Assembly: GCA_900769075.1 (NCBI GenBank)
Contig: CAAGFE010000004.1
Location: forward strand, 1-36,113
Source: Clostridia bacterium
GTDB lineage: Bacteria; Bacillota; Clostridia; Christensenellales; Aristaeellaceae
Reading direction: 5' to 3'
DNA: 36,113 nucleotides
The notes under the pieces are model-generated. The model saw only the letters and a list, made by a program, of their open reading frames with translations, did not search any database and was not told the DNA's origin. Shown one piece after another: positions 14,962 through 22,960 of the stretch (the stretch's first letter is position 1; the number at the start of each line of letters is the position of its first letter). Made by a program: the position numbers and the translations under genes.

Positions 14962-15648
14962 ATGAAGAAGTTTCTGTCCATCCTGCTGACCCTGGCAATG
15001 CTGGTTTCGCTCACCGCTTTTGCCGAGGATGCGGCTCCCACCGTGTATGTGTCCGTTTCCGATGATACCGGCGCGCTGGTGCTGGCCTATGTGCCGGTGA
15101 CCGTCACCGATGCGGATGGGGACGGCGCCCTCACCATCTGCGACGCCCTGACGGCTGCCCATGCCGCCTATCATCCCGAAGGCGCGGCGGCTTTCCTGGC
15201 ACAGGAAAGCGAATGGGGCCTGTCCCTGGTCAAGCTGTGGAACGTGGAGAACGGCGGCAGCTATGGCTACATGCTGAACGATGTGTCCGCCTGGAGCCTG
15301 CTGGATCCCGTCCAGGACGGCGATCATGTCAAGGCCTATGTGTACACCGATCTGGCGGCGTACAGCGATCTCTACTGCTATTTCACCGCGCCCGTGGCGG
15401 CGGCTGCGGTGAATGCTGAGGTGTCCCTGACCCTGTCTGCCAGCGGCTACGACGAAGCCTGGAACCCCGTGACCTTCCCGGTGCAGGGCGCGGTCATCAC
15501 CGTCAATGGGGAAAAGACCGAGGCTGTCACCGATGAGAACGGCACTGTCACCCTGACCTTCCCCGAGACGGGCGTGTACACCCTTTCCGCCGTGAGCAGC
15601 GACATGACCCTCGTGCCCCCGGTTTGCATCCTGACCGTTGCGGAGTAA
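14962..15648 (+). CDS. Secreted DUF4430-like protein, probable surface cobalamin-binding component
   Basis: A 228-aa protein starting at an ATG 8 bases after AAAGGAGGTC. A signal peptide MKKFLSILLTLAMLVSLTAFA is followed by a DUF4430/transcobalamin-C-like domain (about residues 25-150): DGDGALTICDALTAAH, an AFLAQESEWG section, GGSYGYMLND, then VQDGDHVKAYVY. This matches the 'gdTv-DaL', 'GYMY-vNg' and 'GD-v-wyY' pattern. The C-terminal ~70 residues look like a small carboxypeptidase-regulatory-like beta domain (QGAVITVNGEKTEAVTDENG). No lipobox, sorting signal or C-terminal helix is present, so it is soluble or held by partners. It is the first gene under the B12 riboswitch and precedes an ECF transporter, so vitamin B12 capture is the likely role (inferred). 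Confidence 0.8.
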   Translation: MKKFLSILLTLAMLVSLTAFAEDAAPTVYVSVSDDTGALVLAYVPVTVTDADGDGALTICDALTAAHAAYHPEGAAAFLAQESEWGLSLVKLWNVENGGSYGYMLNDVSAWSLLDPVQDGDHVKAYVYTDLAAYSDLYCYFTAPVAAAAVNAEVSLTLSASGYDEAWNPVTFPVQGAVITVNGEKTEAVTDENGTVTLTFPETGVYTLSAVSSDMTLVPPVCILTVAE

Positions 15649-15652
15649 GCGC

Positions 15653-17167
15653 GTGAAACGATTCCTTGCTCTTTTTGCGGCCCTGCTGCTGGCAATGTCC
15701 GGCGCAGCGGCCGCGGATGCCGTGACTGCGGACGAAATCCGCAGCGGCATTCTGAACTTCAAGGCGGCCCAGTCCGGCGCGGAGAACGTGTCGGACTGGG
15801 TGACAGCCCACCTGCCCGCCGCCATGGGCCGGGGCGGCGAATGGTATGCCATCGCCCTCAGCCATCACGGCGAAGTTGACCTCGCCCCCTGTCACGCTGC
15901 CTTGCTGGAATACGTCGGCAGCACCGCGGTGCGCTCCGCAACCACCCGTCAGAAGCTGGCGCTGACGCTGCTGGCCACCGGTGGCGAGGCGGAATTCGTC
16001 ACCTCAACCCTTGGCGATTCCATCGGCACCCAGGGCGTGATGAGCTGGGCCTGGGGGCTGCAGCTGCTGAACAACGGCTGCGAAAGCCCCGAATACACGG
16101 CGGAGGACATCATCGGGGAATTGCTGTCCCTGCGCAAGGCGGATGGCGGCTGGGCCGTCACCGGCAGCACCGCCGATGCGGACGTGACCGCCATGGTGCT
16201 GCAGGCCCTGGCTCCCCATCGGGCGGAAGCCGAGGTCGCCGCTGCCATCGACGGCGCGCTGGATCTTCTTGCCGCCCGTCAATATGAGGACGGCGCGTTC
16301 GCCTCCTATGGGGTCGAGAACGCCGAAAGCACCGCGCAGGTGATCATTGCCCTGTGTGCGCTGGGGATTGACCCCATGACGGATGCTCGTTTCGTCCCCA
16401 ATGGCGTCACCCTGCTGGAGGCGCTGTGCGGCTTCCGCCTGGCAGATGGTTCCTTCAGCCACGAAAAGGGCGGCGCGTACAGCGAAAGCGCCACCGTGCA
16501 GGCCTTCCTGGCAGCGGAAGCGGTGCAGCTCCTTCGGGGCGGCGCGGGGAACCTCTACCTGCTCAGCCAACCCCGTCAGGGAGGTGAAATCAGGCAGGCA
16601 TGGGGCTACAAGCCCATCGCGGCGGCGGTCATCGTCGGCGCGGCGTTGCTGATCAGCGCGGTGTTCCTGCTGCTGGGCAAGCGCCACCCGAAGAATTTCC
16701 TGGCCATTGCCATCCTCACGGCCCTCCTGCTGGCGGCGGTGTTCCTGACGGATTTCCAGTCCGCCGACAGCTACTATGCCGCCGCTGCGCCTAAGGCCGA
16801 TGTGATTGGTCAGGTGACGCTGACCATCCGCTGCGACAAGGTGGCGGGGAAGGCAGCTCATATCCCGGCGGACGGCGTGATTCTCCCGGAAACGGCCCTG
16901 CCCATCGCTGATGGGGATACCGTGTTCACCGTCCTCACCGACGCGGCCCGCGCCCATGCCATCCACATGGAGTCCAGCGGTGCAAGCGGCCTCATCTACG
17001 TCAACGGCATCGCCAACATCTACGAGTTTGACTTCGGTGATCTGTCCGGCTGGGTCTATCAGGTCAACGGCGTATCCGCCTCGGTGGGCTGCGACCAGTA
17101 TGTGCTTCAGCCCGGCGACCGGGTGGTTTTCCAATATACCCTGGCGCTCGGCCGGGATATCGAGTGA
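15653..17167 (+). CDS. Membrane protein with alpha/alpha-barrel plus C-terminal DUF4430 (intrinsic-factor-like layout)
   Basis: A 504-aa protein from GTG 15653, 4 bp after the previous stop and with GGAG before it; TTG 15638 is a poorer alternative. A signal peptide (MKRFLALFAALLLAMSGAAAADA) is followed by helical repeats of the prenyltransferase/squalene-cyclase alpha/alpha-barrel type (about 25-300: KADGGWAVTG, QYEDGAFASYG, RLADGSFSHEKGG). Two membrane helices (about 320-340 and 348-365) follow, then an extracellular DUF4430 domain (about 383-504: DTVFTVLTDAA, YVNGIANIYEFD, SGWVYQVNG, LQPGDRVVFQYT). Barrel plus alpha/beta DUF4430 is the domain pair of intrinsic factor and transcobalamin, where B12 sits between them. 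Here the hairpin of membrane helices lies between. A role as B12-binding receptor feeding the ECF transporter is inferred from riboswitch control and operon position. Confidence 0.85.
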   Translation: MKRFLALFAALLLAMSGAAAADAVTADEIRSGILNFKAAQSGAENVSDWVTAHLPAAMGRGGEWYAIALSHHGEVDLAPCHAALLEYVGSTAVRSATTRQKLALTLLATGGEAEFVTSTLGDSIGTQGVMSWAWGLQLLNNGCESPEYTAEDIIGELLSLRKADGGWAVTGSTADADVTAMVLQALAPHRAEAEVAAAIDGALDLLAARQYEDGAFASYGVENAESTAQVIIALCALGIDPMTDARFVPNGVTLLEALCGFRLADGSFSHEKGGAYSESATVQAFLAAEAVQLLRGGAGNLYLLSQPRQGGEIRQAWGYKPIAAAVIVGAALLISAVFLLLGKRHPKNFLAIAILTALLLAAVFLTDFQSADSYYAAAAPKADVIGQVTLTIRCDKVAGKAAHIPADGVILPETALPIADGDTVFTVLTDAARAHAIHMESSGASGLIYVNGIANIYEFDFGDLSGWVYQVNGVSASVGCDQYVLQPGDRVVFQYTLALGRDIE

Positions 17168-17192
17168 TATTTCACGGGAAAGGAGCATGCCC

Positions 17193-18065
17193 ATGCGCAG
17201 ATTCGCAGACCACAACCCGGTGGCGGTGGCCGTGTACTTCCTGGCATCTGCCGGTGTGTGCATGTTCACCATGGAGCCCGTCCTCCTGGCAATCTCCTTT
17301 GTCGGGGCACTGATCTGCCTGGGGATCACGGGTCAGCTGCTTCGATGGAAGATGCATCTGTATACCCTGCTGCTGTTTGCGGGCATGGCGCTTCTCAACC
17401 CACTCATCTCCCACAACGGCGTGACGGTGCTATTCGTCATGAACCACAACCCCGTCACCCTGGAAGCGCTGGTCTACGGCATTGCGGCGGGCGGCATGAT
17501 TGTGACCGTCCTGTACTGGTTCCGCGCGTTCACCGCCGTCATGACCAGCGACAAGCTGCTGTACATCTTCGGCAGCCTGTCGCCCAAGCTGGCGCTGATG
17601 CTCTCCATGGCGCTGCGGTATGTGCCCCTGTTTGCTTCCCAGGCGCATCAGGTTAGCCAAAGCCAGAAGGCCCTGGGCCTTTACAAGGAGGACAACCTGA
17701 TCGACCGGGTGCGCGGCGCATTGCGGGTGTTTTCCGTCATGGTGACCTGGACGCTGGAAAACGGCATCGTCACGGCGGACAGCATGGCTGCCCGGGGCTA
17801 CGGCACGACCCGGCGGACGCGCTTCTCCATCTTCCGCTGGACGCGGGACGACGTGCTGCTCCTGCTTTTGTCCCTGCTGCTGACAGCCCTCACCCTCTGG
17901 GGCATGGCGGAGAGAACCTTCACCTACTACCCGGCCATCACCGCCACCCCCGTCACGGTGCGGACGCTGGCGGGTTTCCTTGCCTATGGGCTGCTGGCAC
18001 TGCTGCCCGCCCTCATCACCGGAAAGGAGGTGCTCACATGGCGCTGCTTGCGGTCAAGGATTTGA
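17193..18065 (+). CDS. ecfT: ECF transporter transmembrane subunit EcfT
   Basis: A 290-aa membrane protein. The ATG at 17193 is 7 bases after AAAGGAG; an ATG at 17187 is too close. EcfT couples ATP hydrolysis by EcfA/A' to tumbling of the substrate-binding S component. Hydrophobic helices lie at the N-terminus and C-terminus around a cytoplasmic coupling section. The second coupling motif AARGYG is intact. The first, normally A-R-G or A-R-S, reads SQSQKALGL, so the Arg is missing. The gene overlaps the ATPase gene by 28 bp. With the S component encoded two genes on, this makes a dedicated (group I type) ECF module, presumably for cobalamin given the riboswitch. Confidence 0.9.
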   Translation: MRRFADHNPVAVAVYFLASAGVCMFTMEPVLLAISFVGALICLGITGQLLRWKMHLYTLLLFAGMALLNPLISHNGVTVLFVMNHNPVTLEALVYGIAAGGMIVTVLYWFRAFTAVMTSDKLLYIFGSLSPKLALMLSMALRYVPLFASQAHQVSQSQKALGLYKEDNLIDRVRGALRVFSVMVTWTLENGIVTADSMAARGYGTTRRTRFSIFRWTRDDVLLLLLSLLLTALTLWGMAERTFTYYPAITATPVTVRTLAGFLAYGLLALLPALITGKEVLTWRCLRSRI

Positions 18066-19660
18066 CCTTCACTTACCCGACCTGCTCAAAACCCGCCGTT
18101 GAGCACATCTCCCTGACGGTGGAGAAGGGCGAATTTCTGGCGGTCTGCGGCCCGACGGGCTGCGGCAAATCAACCCTCCTGCGGCTGATGAAGCGCGAAC
18201 TGGCGCCGCTGGGCGAGCTTTCCGGCGAGATCACGGTGGATGGCGTGCCTCAGTCCGCCCTGACGGAGCAGGAAGCCGCCGCCCGCATCGGCTATGTGAT
18301 GCAGAAGCCCGAGCAGCAGATCGTGACCGACAAGGTGTGGCACGAGCTGGCCTTCGGGCTGGAAAACATGGGCCTGCCCCAGCCGGTGATGGCCCGGCGG
18401 GTGGCGGAAATGGCGGCCTATTTCGGCATGGAGGATTGGTTTGACGAGGACGTCACGACCCTGTCCGGCGGGCAGAAGCAGCTGCTCAACCTGGCTTCCG
18501 TGATGGTCATGCAGCCGGAGCTGCTCATCCTGGACGAGCCCACCGCCCAGCTGGATCCCATCGCCGCGTCGGAGTTCATCGCCACGGTGCGCAAGATCAA
18601 CCGGGAGCTGGGGCTGACGGTCATCCTCACCGAGCATCGCCTGGAGGAGGTCATCCCGGCCTGCGACCGGCTGCTGGTGATGCAGGAGGGACGCATCCTG
18701 GACTGGGATGCGCCCCGTGCCGTGGTCAGCCGCCTTTCGGACAAGCCGGAGCTGCTGTGCTTCATGCCTGCGGCGGCGCGCCTGTTCCACCGGGTGAGGG
18801 CGGAAGGCACCTGCCCGCTGGACGTGCGCGAAGGCCGCGCCTTCATCGAAGCACATTGCAAAAAGGGCCGCGCCCTGCCCGCCGAACCGACCCCCGCGGA
18901 CGCCGTGCCTGCCCTGGCTTTCCGCCATGTGTTCTTCCGCTATGAGCGGAATGCGCCCGATGTGCTGGCGGATATGACCTTCACCGTCGGCGCGGGGGAG
19001 ATCTGCTGCATTTTGGGCGGGAACGGCTCGGGAAAATCCACCACGCTGAGCGTTGCGGCGGCGCTGAATAAGGCCTACGCGGGCAAGGTGGAGGTGTTCG
19101 GCAAGCCGCTGAAGGCGTACAGGAATCAGTCCCTGTATCGCAGCTGCCTGACCCTCCTGCCCCAGGATGTGCAGAGCGTGTTCCTGTGCAATACCGTCCG
19201 GGAGGAGCTGGCGGAATGCGGTGCGTTGGCGGACGCGCTGCCCTTTGACTTTGCACCCCTCCTGGACAAGCATCCCTACGACCTGTCCGGCGGCGAGCAG
19301 CAGCTGGTGGCCCTGGCGAAGGTGCTGGCAACCCATCCGCGCCTGCTCCTGCTGGACGAGCCTACCAAGGGCGTGGACGCAGCCGCCAAGGCGCGGCTGA
19401 CCGGCGTGCTGAAAGCGCTGAAATCCCAGGGCATGACCCTTGTGATCGTCACCCATGACGTGGAGTTCGCCGCGGAGTGCGCCGACCGGTGCTGTTTCAT
19501 GTTCCGGGGGCAGATCGTTTCCTCCGGCACGCCCCGCAGCTGCTTCAGCCAGAATAGCTTCTACACCACCGCCGTCAGCCGCATGAGCCGCGGCCTGCTG
19601 GAAGGTGCGGTGACGGTGGAGGATGCGGCTTCCCTGCTGGGAGGGGAGGCGGGGGCATGA
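18038..19660 (+). CDS. Fused ECF ATPase (EcfA-EcfA', two ABC domains)
   Basis: A 540-aa protein made of two ABC ATPase domains in one chain, where many ECF systems have two genes. Domain 1: Walker A GPTGCGKST (about 38-46), Q-loop VMQKPEQQI, signature LSGGQKQ (about 142), Walker B LLILDEPT (about 162). Domain 2: Walker A GGNGSGKST (about 328), signature LSGGEQQ (about 415), Walker B LLLLDEPT (about 437) and VTHD switch His. Both sites look complete. It powers the ECF transporter with EcfT and the S component. Start ATG 18038 after GGAAAGGAGGTGCTCAC lies inside ecfT; the stop overlaps the next start (ATGA), so the three genes are translationally coupled. Confidence 0.93.
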   Translation: MALLAVKDLTFTYPTCSKPAVEHISLTVEKGEFLAVCGPTGCGKSTLLRLMKRELAPLGELSGEITVDGVPQSALTEQEAAARIGYVMQKPEQQIVTDKVWHELAFGLENMGLPQPVMARRVAEMAAYFGMEDWFDEDVTTLSGGQKQLLNLASVMVMQPELLILDEPTAQLDPIAASEFIATVRKINRELGLTVILTEHRLEEVIPACDRLLVMQEGRILDWDAPRAVVSRLSDKPELLCFMPAAARLFHRVRAEGTCPLDVREGRAFIEAHCKKGRALPAEPTPADAVPALAFRHVFFRYERNAPDVLADMTFTVGAGEICCILGGNGSGKSTTLSVAAALNKAYAGKVEVFGKPLKAYRNQSLYRSCLTLLPQDVQSVFLCNTVREELAECGALADALPFDFAPLLDKHPYDLSGGEQQLVALAKVLATHPRLLLLDEPTKGVDAAAKARLTGVLKALKSQGMTLVIVTHDVEFAAECADRCCFMFRGQIVSSGTPRSCFSQNSFYTTAVSRMSRGLLEGAVTVEDAASLLGGEAGA

Positions 19661-20343
19661 TTGTCATCAGGAACAGGAGGGTGCGGGAGGTGCTGCGCTT
19701 CGTGCTGCCCTGCGCCGCGATGCCGCTGCTGGCGCTGGCGGGCGCGCTGGCCCTGCCGGAAAAGCGCCATCTGCTGGTGTCCCTGGGCATGGCCTGCATG
19801 GCGCTCCTGCTTTTCCTCACCGGCTTTGAGCGCAAAAAGACCGGCGGGCGGCGGATGGTCATTGTGTCGGTGATGACGGCGCTTTGCATCGTGGGGCGAT
19901 TCATCCCGCTGTTCAAGCCCATCACCGCGCTGACGGTGCTGACGGCACTCTACCTGGGCGGCGAGGCGGGCTTCCTGGTGGGGGCGCTGTCCGCCCTGCT
20001 GAGCAATTTCTACTTTGGTCAGGGCCCCTGGACGGCCTTCCAGATGCTGGCCTGGGGGTTCATCGGGCTGATGGCCGGGTGGCTGGCGAAGCCGCTGAAA
20101 CGCCGCCGCTGGCTGCTGCTGATCTACGGCGTACTGGCGGGCGTGGTATTCTCCCTCATCATGGATGTGTGGAATGTGCTGTGGTACGGCGGCGGCTTTG
20201 ACTGGTCGCTGTACGCGGCGGCGGTGGTGACTGCGCTGCCCCACACGGCGCTGTATGCGGTGAGCAATTTCCTGTTCCTGTATTTCCTCGCTAAGCCCTT
20301 CGGGGAGAAGCTGGAACGGGTCAAAGTGAAATACGGGGTGTGA
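19657..20343 (+). CDS. ECF transporter S component, probable cobalamin-specific
   Basis: A 228-aa protein with about six hydrophobic helices, the size and layout of ECF S components. After an N-terminal pair of helices come VIVSVMTALCIVGRFIP, ALYLGGEAGFLVGALSALLSNF and the loop FGQGPWTAFQMLAWGFIGLM, which is typical for this fold and probably lines the substrate pocket. It starts at an ATGA overlap with the ATPase. Substrate cannot be read from the S component itself; cobalamin or a precursor (cobinamide) is inferred because the whole operon is under a B12 riboswitch and begins with two DUF4430 proteins. Its stop codon lies inside the operon terminator. Confidence 0.87.
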   Translation: MIVIRNRRVREVLRFVLPCAAMPLLALAGALALPEKRHLLVSLGMACMALLLFLTGFERKKTGGRRMVIVSVMTALCIVGRFIPLFKPITALTVLTALYLGGEAGFLVGALSALLSNFYFGQGPWTAFQMLAWGFIGLMAGWLAKPLKRRRWLLLIYGVLAGVVFSLIMDVWNVLWYGGGFDWSLYAAAVVTALPHTALYAVSNFLFLYFLAKPFGEKLERVKVKYGV

Positions 20344-20362
20344 CGGAAGTCCGCCCCTTTTT
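20335..20362 (+). terminator. Terminator of the B12/ECF operon, overlapping the stop codon
   Basis: GGGGTG-(T)-GAC pairs with GTC-CGCCCC around a GGAA tetraloop, followed by TTTTT. The TGA stop (20341-20343) is within the stem. Confidence 0.8.
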
Positions 20363-20365
20363 GTG

Positions 20366-20394
20366 TTTCCAATTCAGCCGAAATGTGCTATAAT
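20366..20394 (+). promoter_or_regulatory. Promoter upstream of the GDSL hydrolase
   Basis: TTTCCA (20366-20371), 17 bp, TATAAT (20389-20394) with an extended -10 TGC directly before it. The -35 is weak but the -10 is perfect. It follows the previous terminator at once. Confidence 0.7.
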
Positions 20395-20426
20395 CGGTGC
20401 GGAACGACGATCACGGAGGCGACCCC

Positions 20427-21662
20427 ATGAGCAAACAGAACCACTGGGCCAGCATCTGGGGCAACGCGGTCTCCATCGCGGAGAACCGCCCCGAGCGCTA
20501 TGCCAGGAACATTACCCTGCGCTACCCCATCCGCGTGCCCTTTGACGGCACGGCCCTGCGGCTGACCTTCGACAATTACTGCGGCACCGAGCCGGTGACC
20601 ATCGCCAAAACCACGCTGCTGGTGCAAACCGCGGCGGGCAGCGCGTTCCTCCCGGTGACCTTCGCGGGGGAGGGGGCCGTCACCCTCGACGCAGGGGAGA
20701 ACGCCACCAGCGACCCGGTCGAGGTGGAGCTCCATGCCGGTGAAACCGTCAGCGTCAGCTTCTACCTGGCGGATTTCACCCTCATGCGGTCGGTGGTGTT
20801 CACCTGCGGCAAGCTCAGCGGCGGCCTGTACGCCAACGGGGACGAAACGGAAACCGCCGACATTGACGTGAATACCTCCCGGGCGACGAAGCTGAATTAC
20901 TTCCTGTCCAACGTGTCCCTCCTGACGGCGCGGGAGAATCGCACCATCGTCTGCTACGGCGATTCCATCACCGCCCAGGACTGGCCCGACGATCTCCAGC
21001 TCCGCTGTGCCCGGGAGGGGTTCGAGCATACGGCCATCATCCGCCGCGCTGCCAGCGGCACCCGTATCCTGCGGGAATATGCCTGCCTGACCTACGAAAG
21101 CTATGGCCTGATGGGCAGCCGACGCTTCCGCCATGAGCTGCCTGCCGATGGCGCAGATACGGTGATCATCCAGCAGGGCATCAACGACATCATCCATCCG
21201 GTGGGGGAGGAGGTCAACATTTACCGGCCATCCCCCGACACCAGGTCGGGTGCTGGCTACGCGACAACAATGCAAGCATTGTCGCCGCTAGTCTGGCAAA
21301 GGCCAGACCTTCTTTTCCGCCCGATGAGCGATCTGCCCACGGTGGAGGAGCTGATCGAGGGGCTGAAAACCTACGTCGCCCAGGCGCGGGAGATGGGCCT
21401 CAAGGTCTACGTCGGCACGCTGATTCCCATGGGCGGCTGGCGCACGGACGCGCCTTTCCGTCAGGAAATGCGCCATGGCTTCAACGATTTCATCCGCACC
21501 ACCCCATTGATCGACGGCTGCATCGACTTTGACGCGGCCCTGCGCGACCCGGCCCGGCCCGACTGGTTCCGCCCGGAATACGATTCCGGCGACCATCTCC
21601 ACCCGAGCAAGAAGGGCTACGAGCGCATGGCGGCGGAGGTACCGGCGGAATTGCTCCGATGA
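20427..21662 (+). CDS. GDSL/SGNH-family hydrolase (esterase or deacetylase type) with in-frame palindromic insertion
   Basis: A 411-aa cytoplasmic protein; ATG 20427 after CACGGAGGCGACCCC (20397 is unlikely). An N-terminal beta domain of ~170 residues precedes the SGNH domain: block I CYGDSIT (S180), a Gly in SGTRIL, block III GINDI (N253), block V DHLHP (D389, H392). The catalytic set is complete. SGNH enzymes with this layout remove acetyl or acyl groups, often from sugars; substrate not known. Residues 268-298 are foreign-looking: the sequence runs YRP, then 31 residues rich in S, G, A, Q and P, then RPMSDL. At DNA level they are three consecutive hairpins (see repeat). Removing them gives a continuous 380-aa enzyme. 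Its N253 and H392 flank the insert, so folding may tolerate a surface loop. Confidence 0.85.
   Translation: MSKQNHWASIWGNAVSIAENRPERYARNITLRYPIRVPFDGTALRLTFDNYCGTEPVTIAKTTLLVQTAAGSAFLPVTFAGEGAVTLDAGENATSDPVEVELHAGETVSVSFYLADFTLMRSVVFTCGKLSGGLYANGDETETADIDVNTSRATKLNYFLSNVSLLTARENRTIVCYGDSITAQDWPDDLQLRCAREGFEHTAIIRRAASGTRILREYACLTYESYGLMGSRRFRHELPADGADTVIIQQGINDIIHPVGEEVNIYRPSPDTRSGAGYATTMQALSPLVWQRPDLLFRPMSDLPTVEELIEGLKTYVAQAREMGLKVYVGTLIPMGGWRTDAPFRQEMRHGFNDFIRTTPLIDGCIDFDAALRDPARPDWFRPEYDSGDHLHPSKKGYERMAAEVPAELLR
21228..21320 (+). repeat. 93-bp in-frame palindromic element inside the GDSL gene
   Basis: Three hairpins follow one another: CCCGAC/GTCGGG (21234-21250); GCGACAACAATGC/GCATTGTCGC (21261-21285, a 3-nt bulge, loop AA); GTCTGGC/GCCAGAC (21291-21308). 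The length is a multiple of three and the reading frame stays open. The codons either side both read Arg-Pro. It looks like a mobile palindromic repeat inserted in a coding gene. Confidence 0.7.
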
Positions 21663-21692
21663 ACCGGGAATTTCCGGAAGGAAGCTGAACCA

Positions 21693-22802
21693 ATGAAAAA
21701 GATCCTGAATTACCTGCGCCGTGAGGTGGTGCTGAGTGTCGCGCTGATCGCAGCGCTGGCGTCTTTTCTGCTGGTACCGCCGGGGGAGCACACCATCGTG
21801 GGCATCGACACGACCACGCTGCTGATGCTCTTCTCCCTGATGACCATCGTGGCGGGCTTCCGCAGGATGGGCGCGTTCGACCGTCTGGCGGGCGCGCTGA
21901 CCCGCCGCATCCATACCCTGCGCGGCTTGGCGGTGACGCTGATCACCGCCTGCTTTCTCCTGGCGATGGTCGCCACCAATGACGTGGCGCTCATCACCCT
22001 TGTGCCCTTCACGCTCCTGCTGATGCAGGGGAGAAGCCTCCGTCACCTGACCTGGACGGTGGTGCTGGAAACCATCGCCGCCAACCTGGGCAGCATGGTG
22101 ACCCCCATCGGCAATCCGCAGAACCTTTTCCTCTATGCCAGCGGCAGGCTGAACGCGGCGGAATTCCCCGCGCTGACCTGGCCCTATGCCCTGCTTGCCT
22201 ACGGGCTGCTGATGGCCTGCTGCCTGCTCATCACGGGGGAAGCGGTGCAGGCTTCCGCCGCGCCGGAGGGCAAGCTGCCTGCCCGGAAGCTGGCGCTCTA
22301 CGCCGTGCTGGCGGGGCTGGCTCTGCTGGCCCTGATGAAACTCCTGCCCGCATGGATGATGGCCGCGGCGGTGGCAGCGGCGGTGTTCGCGCTGGATCGC
22401 CCGACCCTCAGGCAGGTGGACTACACCCTGCTGGCGACCTTCGTGTGCTTCTTTGTGTTCGTGGCCTCGGTGAAGGCCTGCGTGCCGATCTCCGCCCGTC
22501 TGGAAGGGTTGATGGGCGTTTCGCCCCTGCTCACGAGCCTGCTGGTTTCCCAGATCATCAGCAACGTCCCGGCATGCCTGCTGCTTTCGCCCTTCACCCA
22601 GCAGACCTCCGCACTGATGCTGGGGGTGAACCTGGGGGGCCTGGGCACCCTGGTGGCCTCCCTGGCCAGTTTGATCTCCTTCCGCCTCTACGGCAAGGCC
22701 GAGGGTGCGCGCAAGGGCCTGTTCATGGCGGTGTTCACCTTGCTGAACGTCCTGTTCCTCGCCGCGATGCTGCTGCTGGCGCTGCTGCGGGGGGACATTT
22801 GA
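21693..22802 (+). CDS. Ion transporter superfamily permease (ArsB/NhaD/SLC13-like)
   Basis: A 369-aa membrane protein with about ten hydrophobic helices, ATG after GGAAGGAAGCTGAACCA. Two re-entrant-loop-type motifs mark the ion transporter superfamily: ATNDVALITLVPF and GSMVTPIGNPQNLFLY in the first half, SQIISNVPACLLLSPF and GVNLGGLGTLVASLASLISFRLY in the second. Families with this pattern carry arsenite, Na+/H+ or di- and tricarboxylates. The sequence does not decide between these. There is no ArsA, ArsR or ArsC gene nearby, so arsenite is not favoured. At 369 aa it is shorter than the usual 420-450 aa. It begins 30 bp after the GDSL gene and probably shares its promoter. Confidence 0.82.
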   Translation: MKKILNYLRREVVLSVALIAALASFLLVPPGEHTIVGIDTTTLLMLFSLMTIVAGFRRMGAFDRLAGALTRRIHTLRGLAVTLITACFLLAMVATNDVALITLVPFTLLLMQGRSLRHLTWTVVLETIAANLGSMVTPIGNPQNLFLYASGRLNAAEFPALTWPYALLAYGLLMACCLLITGEAVQASAAPEGKLPARKLALYAVLAGLALLALMKLLPAWMMAAAVAAAVFALDRPTLRQVDYTLLATFVCFFVFVASVKACVPISARLEGLMGVSPLLTSLLVSQIISNVPACLLLSPFTQQTSALMLGVNLGGLGTLVASLASLISFRLYGKAEGARKGLFMAVFTLLNVLFLAAMLLLALLRGDI

Positions 22803-22862
22803 CCCATATGCAAGAAAAATGCAAGACGACAAAGCAAAAACTTCATTTTTTTGCCTTTGGGG

Positions 22863-22891
22863 TTGCAAAAATGGCGGAAATCCGGTATAAT
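22863..22891 (+). promoter_or_regulatory. Promoter upstream of the RpiR-type regulator
   Basis: TTGCAA (22863-22868), 17 bp, TATAAT (22886-22891). The preceding AT-rich GCAAAAA/TTTTTGC hairpin (about 22832-22855) may end transcription from the permease gene. Confidence 0.72.
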
Positions 22892-22960
22892 GTGTTTCGG
22901 CTGGCCCAACAGGCGTGGAGGACGCAGGTTGAGGTACACAGGAAATGGAGAACTTTCGCC

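Noticed and set aside
21228..21320. Insertion sequence or CRISPR array
   Set aside because: No transposase, and the hairpins differ from one another with no equal repeats and spacers. A palindromic repeat element fits better.
21693..22802. Arsenite efflux pump (arsB)
   Set aside because: Only the broad superfamily motifs are seen, it is short, and there is no arsR, arsA or arsC nearby.
22352..22960. N-terminal extension of the RpiR regulator to 22352
   Set aside because: It overlaps the permease in another frame and crosses a good promoter; the ATG at 22961 starts exactly at the HTH domain.
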